Source of the DNA: Verrucomicrobiota bacterium
GTDB taxonomy: Bacteria; Verrucomicrobiota; Verrucomicrobiia; Verrucomicrobiales; Akkermansiaceae
DNA length: 37,292 nucleotides
Direction: 5' to 3'
Assembly: GCA_004293285.1 (NCBI GenBank)
Contig: RDYF01000021.1
Location: forward strand, 1 to 37,292
The first letter of the stretch is position 1. Each line of letters opens with the position of its first letter. Positions 31,582 to 37,292 of this stretch are shown here, piece by piece. The translations under genes were made by a program, and so were the position numbers. Under the pieces are notes generated by a model that was not told where the DNA came from, searched no databases, and was given only the letters and a program-made list of their open reading frames with translations.

Positions 31582-34440
31582 TCAAGGAGCTAGGTGCAAC
31601 TGCACCGGTCCGAGCAGTCCCGAGGGCAGCAGCGCTTCGTCTTTTTTCCACAATGGAAACGTGACAAAGGTGCTGCGCTTGCTGGGGCTCTTTTTCCCTT
31701 GAAGCAGCCACTTAGGCCATTCGAGCAAAGTGCCCTGGGCATCACGACGGGCGTCTTCGGGCAGTGCGGCATCGCCGATCAAGCGATTCGGCCACAAGTT
31801 CACGACTTCGATCTCGAGCACATTCACGCCCTTTTTCAGCGCCGATTCGACGCGTTTCTGATAGGGAGCGCGCCAGAGAATGCCGAGATCGGTGTCGTTG
31901 AGTTTCACCTTCGCCATCACCTCGACACGACCGAGGTTCAGTTGTGCGGCGCTGGGGAGAGCATCGAGCGAGAACTCGTGGCGGTAGCGCGCGATGCCCG
32001 AAAAATGTTTCGCCGCCTGCGCTTCGAGTTCATGCCATGAGCGCAAGGTGGGCAACGACAATTCTTCCTTCAAGCCACTGCTCGCAGGAAACGACAAGCG
32101 CCATGGGCCTAGCAGGGCTTGTGTTTTTGTCGATGCGAAAGGCGCGGGCAAGGGTGCGGCGACCGATGTGCCTGAGCGTACGTAAAGGAAGGTCGAGCCG
32201 TGCGCTTCGAGCGATATCGTAACGCGAGCGGTGCCTTTTTGATCCGCTTGGCTCGGCAGCAAATGGACTTCTCCGGTGAGTGGATTCCATTGTTCGATGC
32301 TTGCATTCGCCGGAGCGCGCAATTGGCACTCGTGAGTGCTGGGTTTCTCCGAACGCGAAGCGACGAAAAACAGCGAGTCGGGACCAGCTTGGCGATGGAT
32401 CCAGCGGTATTCCTTGGGGCCTTGAAACGAGGGCACGACCTTCTGTTCGGCGAGGATTTCTGCTGCGGAGCGCTGACGATAGACTCGACCTTTGCCATAG
32501 CTGCGTGAGTTTTCATGGCCATCGCCCCAGAGTTCTTGGACGATTTTTGCGAGTTCTGCATCGGCTTTCGGAAAGTCGCTGAGGCCCGGAGTGCTGAGCG
32601 GTGGCTCGCCGAGCAAGTGCGCGCCGGCTTTCACCAAATCGCGCAATTTTTTCAATCGAGCGAGCGTCATCGTGCCGCCATGCTGCACAGAGAGGAGTCG
32701 GTAAGCCGCACCGCTGGGCATAGTCGGCAGGCCATCGCGCATTTCCAATTGAGCGAACGATTCCGGTCCTGCCGTATCGCAGCCGTATCCGGGGATAGCG
32801 TGAAATTCGAATCGATGCAGCGGTTCTTCATCGGCCAGCAACAGCACATCGGTGACCACGCGACCCTGTTGCAAGAGCAATTGGCAGCGGGCGAGGTATT
32901 CGTGCCATGGTTGAACAAAAGGCCACCACGTTTGGGTGCGATCGTAGTGTTGGCCCCATTTCCCCATGGTCAAGCCCGGGGCAATTTGCGCAAAGCGCTG
33001 CATGGCGAAGCGGTGGATTTGCAAGCGATTGGCACCGAGGGAAAAGGCTTCGTCGGCAAGTGCTTTGAGCTTGGCCGGATGGGTCAACCAACGCTCGGAT
33101 TCGGCCGCAGTGAAGGCCTCGGCACCGACGAGCAGTCGACCATTCACATTGGCCGCGGACGAAGCCAATTTGACCGTTGCCATGTAATTGTTCGGCTGAA
33201 ACGGATGGCTCCAAAATTCTCCCATCGGTTCATCGCAATGATTCGCGGCATCGAGATCCTGACCGGTGGTAATGTAAGGTTGGACCGCCAAGCGCATGCC
33301 CGATTCGCGGCAGAGGCGATGGAGTTCTTGCCAGAAATGCTCCGTGGCCAGCTCCGCTACGGTGAGTCGGAGGTCGAAGAGAAACCGCTCGGATTGGCGC
33401 AGATCGCCGATCACCCGACCGGTCATCACAGGGAGCCAGGGGGTGATGTCATAGCCGCGACGGCGTTGAAATTCGGCGGGCATGTCCTGAGTCCAGTTTT
33501 GGCCGCCGGCTTCCCAGCTATCCATGAAAAAGGTGTGAAAGGTTTTGCCAACTTCATCGCCCGAGAGCTCGGTCATGCGTTTCATGACGTGCTGAAAATG
33601 AGCTTGGATGCCGCGTTTGTTCAGCTTGTCGCATTCGGGGCCAGTGCCCGCTGGGGGCGCGGGGAGAGTTTTTTGTCCCGTCCAGCCATGGCCGAAACGA
33701 AGGATGGTCCAGTCGCCTGCGGGGGCTTCCCAGGTCAGTGCGCCATGGGCTTTCATGCTCTTGGTCAAATCAATCACATCGGTCGGCGGAATGCAGCGAT
33801 CTTTGGGCAAATTCGCCTTCAGCGGTGCCGAGCGGGTGCCTTTCCAACGGATGTAATTGAGCCAAACCAGTCGCTTCATGTCGAGATCCTCGATGTGCGG
33901 TCCTCGCTGGGCGTCGTTTTCACGCACTGCCAGCACGGCGACATCTCGATAGAAATTTTCAGGAGTCGTAGGGCGAGGTAGGGTCAGTGCGACCTTCTTG
34001 CCGCCGACCACGCGCGTGGCGCTTTCGTAGAGTCGTTGCGAGGCGAGTTCCGGCTTGATCCACGGGCCGCCCGTGCCGCTGTAGCCGGGGCCGACGTGCG
34101 ACATGACCTCGAGTCCGAGACGTTTTGCTTCGGTCACTTGGAAAGCGAAATGCTCCTGCCAAGCACGCGAAAAGTAGTCGAGCGGTCCTGCCGGAATGCC
34201 GGGCTGGGCGACGTCGAACATCGTCATGCCGCAAAGCCCTGCTACTTTCATCGCGGTGAGTTCGCGAGTGATGCATTCTTTGTCGATATTGCCATGCAGC
34301 CAGTGGCCCCAGACCCAGGGGCGACTGTGTGCGGGCACTTGAGCGAAACATTCCGGCGTCAAGCTCGTGGTCGCAGGTTCGGCTCCGGTCAGGGAGGGGA
34401 AATGCGCGAGCGCGAAGAAAGCAAGGAGCGAGCGATGCAT
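31582..34440 (-). CDS. GH106-like alpha-L-rhamnosidase, secreted
   Basis: 952 residues from the ATG at 34440, giving a signal peptide MHRSLLAFFALAHFPSLTGA; the longer frame to 34566 is not needed. The phrases RPWVWGHWLHGNIDKECITREL, GLCGMTMFDV, MSHVGPGYSGTGGPW, FFMDSWEAGGQNWTQDMP, and NYMATVKLASSAANVNGRLLVGAEAFT are characteristic of family GH106 (rhamnosidases acting on pectic rhamnogalacturonan and related glycans), followed by a jelly-roll C-terminal region with LNLGRVEVMAKVKLND and VLEIEVVNLWPNRLIGD. Seen alone, without the transporters or regulators usual in polysaccharide loci. Probably periplasmic or outer-surface. Substrate is inferred from the family. Confidence 0.9.
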   Translation of the reverse strand: MHRSLLAFFALAHFPSLTGAEPATTSLTPECFAQVPAHSRPWVWGHWLHGNIDKECITRELTAMKVAGLCGMTMFDVAQPGIPAGPLDYFSRAWQEHFAFQVTEAKRLGLEVMSHVGPGYSGTGGPWIKPELASQRLYESATRVVGGKKVALTLPRPTTPENFYRDVAVLAVRENDAQRGPHIEDLDMKRLVWLNYIRWKGTRSAPLKANLPKDRCIPPTDVIDLTKSMKAHGALTWEAPAGDWTILRFGHGWTGQKTLPAPPAGTGPECDKLNKRGIQAHFQHVMKRMTELSGDEVGKTFHTFFMDSWEAGGQNWTQDMPAEFQRRRGYDITPWLPVMTGRVIGDLRQSERFLFDLRLTVAELATEHFWQELHRLCRESGMRLAVQPYITTGQDLDAANHCDEPMGEFWSHPFQPNNYMATVKLASSAANVNGRLLVGAEAFTAAESERWLTHPAKLKALADEAFSLGANRLQIHRFAMQRFAQIAPGLTMGKWGQHYDRTQTWWPFVQPWHEYLARCQLLLQQGRVVTDVLLLADEEPLHRFEFHAIPGYGCDTAGPESFAQLEMRDGLPTMPSGAAYRLLSVQHGGTMTLARLKKLRDLVKAGAHLLGEPPLSTPGLSDFPKADAELAKIVQELWGDGHENSRSYGKGRVYRQRSAAEILAEQKVVPSFQGPKEYRWIHRQAGPDSLFFVASRSEKPSTHECQLRAPANASIEQWNPLTGEVHLLPSQADQKGTARVTISLEAHGSTFLYVRSGTSVAAPLPAPFASTKTQALLGPWRLSFPASSGLKEELSLPTLRSWHELEAQAAKHFSGIARYRHEFSLDALPSAAQLNLGRVEVMAKVKLNDTDLGILWRAPYQKRVESALKKGVNVLEIEVVNLWPNRLIGDAALPEDARRDAQGTLLEWPKWLLQGKKSPSKRSTFVTFPLWKKDEALLPSGLLGPVQLHLAP

Positions 34441-34631
34441 CAGAGTGTGGGTTCGGGTTGTGGGACAAGAAACAGCATGAACAAGCGAAAGCCGCGGCGC
34501 AAGCTCATCTGCGGAAAAAGCAACGAGCTGGCCATGGCGCGCTGGCTCGACTTTCGTGTTTGCCAAGACGGGTCGCTCTCGCTAGCGTAAGCATCACGGA
34601 CCGATCGCTGCGGACGGATCCGATTTTTGCC

Positions 34632-35912
34632 ATGAATGCCCTTTTTCTTTCCCACTGTCAGATTGCTTGCGAGGACTCACCGGATTTGGTGAAAGCTCAT
34701 GTGTTGGTTGAAAATGGGATCATCCAGGCGGTGGGGGCCGATCTGGTCAAGCCGTCGCACGCACGAGAAATCGATGCCAAAGGTCGCATTCTGATGCCGG
34801 CGATGTTCGATGCCCACGTGCATTTCCGCGAGCCGGGATTTGAGGCTAAGGAAACCATCGCCAGCGGTGCGCGTGCGGCCATCAATGGCGGCGTGACTGG
34901 CATTGTGATGATGCCCAATACCTCACCAGCGCTCGACAATCCGGCCACGATTCGCAGTGTGCTCGAGGCTGGGAAAAAAACCGGCATCACGGTGCTGAGC
35001 AGTGGTTGCATCACCAAAGGTCGACAAGGCAAAGAACTGGCAGCGATCGATGGCATGCGTCAGCTGGGCGTGACCATGCTCACCGACGACGGCGATTCCG
35101 TCTACGATCCAGCAGTGCTCTATCGGGCCATGCTTTACGCCAAGGAATTTGGCATGTTTTTCGCCAGTCACTGCGAAGTGCCCGAGCTAGCAGGTCCGCG
35201 TGCCTTGACCGAGGGGCCGACGGCCTATCGCTTGGGCATCAAGGGCTCGCCTGCCTGTGCCGAGGAAATCATCATCGATCGCGATATCCGTCTGGCGCAT
35301 GCCACGGGCGCTCACATTCACATCCAACACGTTTCGTCGGCCCTCGGCATGGAAACCATCCGCTGGTGGAAAGAGCGAGGCGATGTCAAGGTCACGGCAG
35401 AGGTCGCCCCACATCACCTGATGTTCAGCGAAGACGACATCGGCGATTTCGATACCCACTACAAAATGAACCCGCCCCTGCGCACCAAGCGCGACAACGC
35501 CGCGTTGTTGGAGGGGTTGAAACAAGGCGTGTTTGACCTCATCGCCACCGACCACGCGCCGCACACCGCCTTTGAGAAATCGCAGGATTTCGTCAGCGCA
35601 CCCAATGGCATCACCGGCTTGGAGACGGCCTTGATCAGTCTTTACGATCGCTACGTCCAGCACGGCGTCTTTGGTTGGGACTTGGTCATCAAGCGCTACT
35701 CGGCAGAACCCCGACGCTTCATGGAGCTCTCTCCGGTGCCCATCGAGGCAGGGAAAACCGCCGAGTTCCTGCTCTTTGATCCTCAAGGGGAAACGACGTT
35801 TACGAAGGAATTCATGCAATCCCGCAGCCAGAACACCCCGTTTTTGAATCAGACCCTGCGCGGAAGCATCGATCTGGTGGTGAAGGACGGCAACGTGTTG
35901 CTCGAGCGCTAA
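34632..35912 (+). CDS. pyrC: Dihydroorotase, class I
   Basis: 426 residues from the ATG at 34632. Cyclises carbamoyl-aspartate to dihydroorotate, the step between PyrB and PyrD. Zinc ligands are visible: FDAHVHFREPG (H62, H64), FFASHCE, IHIQHVSS, and D307 in the TDHAPH motif; MMPNTSPALDNP is also typical. The frame is open for 300 bp upstream, but that part overlaps the divergent GH106 gene and looks random. The 190-bp gap to GH106 must hold both promoters. Separate from pyrB and pyrD here, so not in a single pyr operon. Confidence 0.97.
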   Translation: MNALFLSHCQIACEDSPDLVKAHVLVENGIIQAVGADLVKPSHAREIDAKGRILMPAMFDAHVHFREPGFEAKETIASGARAAINGGVTGIVMMPNTSPALDNPATIRSVLEAGKKTGITVLSSGCITKGRQGKELAAIDGMRQLGVTMLTDDGDSVYDPAVLYRAMLYAKEFGMFFASHCEVPELAGPRALTEGPTAYRLGIKGSPACAEEIIIDRDIRLAHATGAHIHIQHVSSALGMETIRWWKERGDVKVTAEVAPHHLMFSEDDIGDFDTHYKMNPPLRTKRDNAALLEGLKQGVFDLIATDHAPHTAFEKSQDFVSAPNGITGLETALISLYDRYVQHGVFGWDLVIKRYSAEPRRFMELSPVPIEAGKTAEFLLFDPQGETTFTKEFMQSRSQNTPFLNQTLRGSIDLVVKDGNVLLER

Positions 35913-36019
35913 ACGAGCCTTGGAGCGCGCTATTGGGACTTCTCTGTGGAAAAAATGCAAAAAATCGCGTCTTTTTCTTGCTCCCCTGCGCTTTTGGCTC
36001 TAAAACCTGCGCCCCGTCC

Positions 36020-36898
36020 ATGTCCGAACGCACACTGAAGATCGCCATTCCCAAAGGGAGCCTTGAGGCTCCTACGGTGGAATTGTTGGCGAAAGCGGGC
36101 TATGAAGTCTATGTTTCCTCGCGCGGCTTGCGCCCGGCCTCGAATGATCCTGAGTTGGACATTTACTTGATTCGCGCCCAGGAAGTAGGTCGCTACATCC
36201 ATCAAGGTTTCCTCGATTGCGGCATCACTGGCTACGATTGGGCCTATGAAAATGGCGCGGACCTCGTCGATCTCGCCGAGCTCCCCTACTCCCGCGCCAC
36301 CGCGCGCCCTACTCGTTGGGTCTTGGTGGTGCCTGAAGATTCTCCCATCCAAAAGCCCGAAGACCTCGAGGGCAAACGCATTGCGACCGAAGCAATCGGC
36401 ATCACCGAGCGCTATCTTGCAGAAAAAGGCATCAAGGCCGAAGTCGAATTCTCTTGGGGTGCGACCGAAGTGAAAGTGCCGGATTTGGTCGATGCGATTG
36501 TCGATGTCACCGAAACTGGTTCCTCGATCAAGGCGAACAAACTGCGCATTGTCGATACTCTCTTGACCTCCTTTCCTCACTTTTACGCCAGCCCAGCGGC
36601 GGCTGCGGATCCTTGGAAGAAAGAGAAAATGGAGCGCATCGCACTGCTGCTCAAGGCCGCTTTGCTGGCGCGAGGCAAGGTTGGTTTGAAAATGAACCTG
36701 CCGAAAAGCCAGCTTGCAGCGATCACCGAAAAACTGCCTTCGCTGCGTCGTCCGACCATTTCGCAACTGACCGATGAAAATTGGATTGCCGTCGAGACCG
36801 TGATTGACGAAACCATTGTGCGCGACATCATTCCCGAGCTGATTGCCTTGGGTGCGGAAGGCATCATTGAATATCCGCTCAACAAGATCGTCCCGTAA
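36020..36898 (+). CDS. hisG: ATP phosphoribosyltransferase, long form
   Basis: 292 residues from the ATG at 36020 (MSERTLKIAIPKGSLEAPT). Condenses ATP and PRPP, first step of histidine synthesis. Typical: IPKGSLE, DPELDIYLIRAQEVGRYI, DCGITGYDW, RIATEAIGITERYL, and the PRPP-loop segment DAIVDVTETGSSIKANKL. The length and the C-terminal ~80 residues (MNLPKSQLAAITEKLPSLRRPTIS, AVETVIDETIVRDIIPEL, GAEGIIEYPLNKIVP) show the long HisG with a regulatory domain that senses histidine and needs no HisZ. No other his genes seen. Confidence 0.98.
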   Translation: MSERTLKIAIPKGSLEAPTVELLAKAGYEVYVSSRGLRPASNDPELDIYLIRAQEVGRYIHQGFLDCGITGYDWAYENGADLVDLAELPYSRATARPTRWVLVVPEDSPIQKPEDLEGKRIATEAIGITERYLAEKGIKAEVEFSWGATEVKVPDLVDAIVDVTETGSSIKANKLRIVDTLLTSFPHFYASPAAAADPWKKEKMERIALLLKAALLARGKVGLKMNLPKSQLAAITEKLPSLRRPTISQLTDENWIAVETVIDETIVRDIIPELIALGAEGIIEYPLNKIVP

Positions 36899-36937
36899 TT
36901 TTTTCCCTTTTTTTAGCAACAAACGAAACACACCACC

Positions 36938-37042
36938 ATGGGTTCCATTAAGAAGCGTCGTAAGACGAAAATCAACAAGCACAAGCGCAAGAAGCGCATG
37001 AAGCAAAATCGTCACAAGAAGCGTCTGCGTTACAAGTCTTAA
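36938..37042 (+). CDS. AURKAIP1/COX24-domain small ribosomal protein (bS22/mS38-like)
   Basis: 34 residues, starting MGSIKKRRKTKINKHKRKKR and ending LRYKS; more than half are Lys or Arg. The pattern K-KR-RKxKINKHK-RK-R-K-NRHKKRLR matches the AURKAIP1/COX24 family, related to mitochondrial mS38 and mycobacterial bS22, which sit in the small ribosomal subunit near the decoding centre. Such short proteins are annotated in Bacteroidota, Planctomycetota and Verrucomicrobiota. It begins 39 bp after hisG and is followed by a strong terminator. No Shine-Dalgarno sequence precedes it. Confidence 0.9.
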   Translation: MGSIKKRRKTKINKHKRKKRMKQNRHKKRLRYKS

Positions 37043-37091
37043 TCGACTTGCTACGTGGCACTTTGCCGAACGCACACACGATTTTGTCCTC

Positions 37092-37122
37092 AGAAGCCCG
37101 CCTACCGGTGGGCTTCTTTTTT
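37092..37122 (+). terminator. Rho-independent terminator after the small ribosomal protein gene
   Basis: AGAAGCCCGCC pairs with GGTGGGCTTCT (11-bp stem including one G-T) around a TACC loop, followed at once by six T. On the minus strand the A-rich partner gives no equivalent T run of that quality. Ends the hisG/small ribosomal protein unit. Confidence 0.93.
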
Positions 37123-37158
37123 GTCAACTCGCGAAGGAATGGAGGCCGAAGGCCCTTG

Positions 37159-37187
37159 GCCTGCGCGCAGCCCTGCTGCGAGCAGGC
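37159..37187. repeat. GC-rich intergenic palindrome
   Basis: GCCTGC-GC-GCAGC-CCT-GCTGC-GA-GCAGGC: two nested perfect stems of six and five pairs with one two-base mismatch. No T run. Preceded by GGCCGAAGGCC (another small palindrome). Could be a REP-like unit; the GGCCGAAGGC core also occurs near 29430. Confidence 0.5.
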
Positions 37188-37192
37188 TTTGC

Positions 37193-37291
37193 TCACCGAC
37201 ATTCCAATACGAGAAACACCATCTCCCGTTCATCGAACGAAACGCGGAGAAGCTCAGTTCGCAGAGAGGAGAGCAGAGGCTGAATCAAAAC
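37193..37291 (-). CDS. Possible C-terminal fragment of an unidentified protein
   Basis: On the minus strand one frame is open from the window edge for 32 codons to a TGA at 37193-37195, ending VSFDEREMVFLVLECR. The residue mix is protein-like, and a convergent gene would fit the terminator position, but 32 codons are too few to be sure and no family is recognised. Confidence 0.3.
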   Translation of the reverse strand, partial: VLIQPLLSSLRTELLRVSFDEREMVFLVLECR

Positions 37292-37292
37292 C

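Noticed and set aside
32515..33981. 488-codon plus-strand open frame opposite the GH106 gene
   Set aside because: Antisense of a strongly conserved glycosidase; no domain recognised.

Overview
This 37.3 kb window looks like chromosome from a Gram-negative bacterium of the phylum Verrucomicrobiota (PVC group). Evidence seen in the sequence: a planctomycete/verrucomicrobial pair of DUF1549/DUF1553 and DUF1501 proteins, a 34-residue AURKAIP1/COX24 (bS22/mS38-like) ribosomal protein, a type A RNase P RNA, LPS genes (kdsA, lptC/A, lptB), BamA, and a fucose/rhamnose-type glycan hydrolase (GH106). The taxonomic call is inference from gene content. Almost no gene start has a recognisable Shine-Dalgarno sequence.

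Layout. (1) 1-4060 is an accessory stretch: the 3' end of an IS200-like/REP-associated (RAYT) transposase, an AT-rich exported protein of unknown function, and a 152-bp structured repeat present twice (95% identical) around a secreted repeat protein. All three places carry the same 20-bp transposase-end motif. The second repeat supplies the last ~32 codons of hrpB. (2) 3961-9730, minus strand, is a tight five-gene run, DUF1844 - kdsA - lptC/lptA fusion - lptB - hrpB, for Kdo synthesis and LPS transport plus a helicase. (3) pyrD lies upstream on the same strand. (4) 11115-12976, plus strand: a membrane-anchored unknown, a metal-type ABC ATPase with a His/Cys-rich N-terminus, and a HAD phosphatase. 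(5) 12967-16578, minus strand: purD - pyrR - a membrane protein with 34 Glu-Pro dipeptides - pyrB, all overlapping or nearly so. (6) 16651-20685, minus strand: a 7TM-DISM/triple-PAS histidine kinase followed by its probable LytTR response regulator. (7) bamA and a GNAT gene lie beyond a 508-bp intergenic region with a G-quadruplex-type tract and a long hairpin. (8) rnc and tRNA-His(GTG) on the minus strand, then the DUF1549/DUF1501 pair. (9) bcp and rnpB on the minus strand, a repeat-rich gap, two plus-strand small/cell-wall genes, panB, and a GH106 gene on the minus strand. (10) pyrC, hisG and the tiny ribosomal protein on the plus strand, closed by a clear terminator.

Together the window holds four pyrimidine genes (pyrD, pyrB, pyrC, pyrR), spread over three loci, and other PRPP- or one-carbon-linked biosynthesis (purD, hisG, panB), plus outer-membrane biogenesis. 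Most of it is ordinary housekeeping. The best candidates for something new are the RAYT-linked 152-bp repeat, the lptC-lptA fusion with an internal second signal sequence, and the EP-repeat membrane protein embedded in the pyrR-pyrB operon. No CRISPR array, prophage or obvious defence island was seen.
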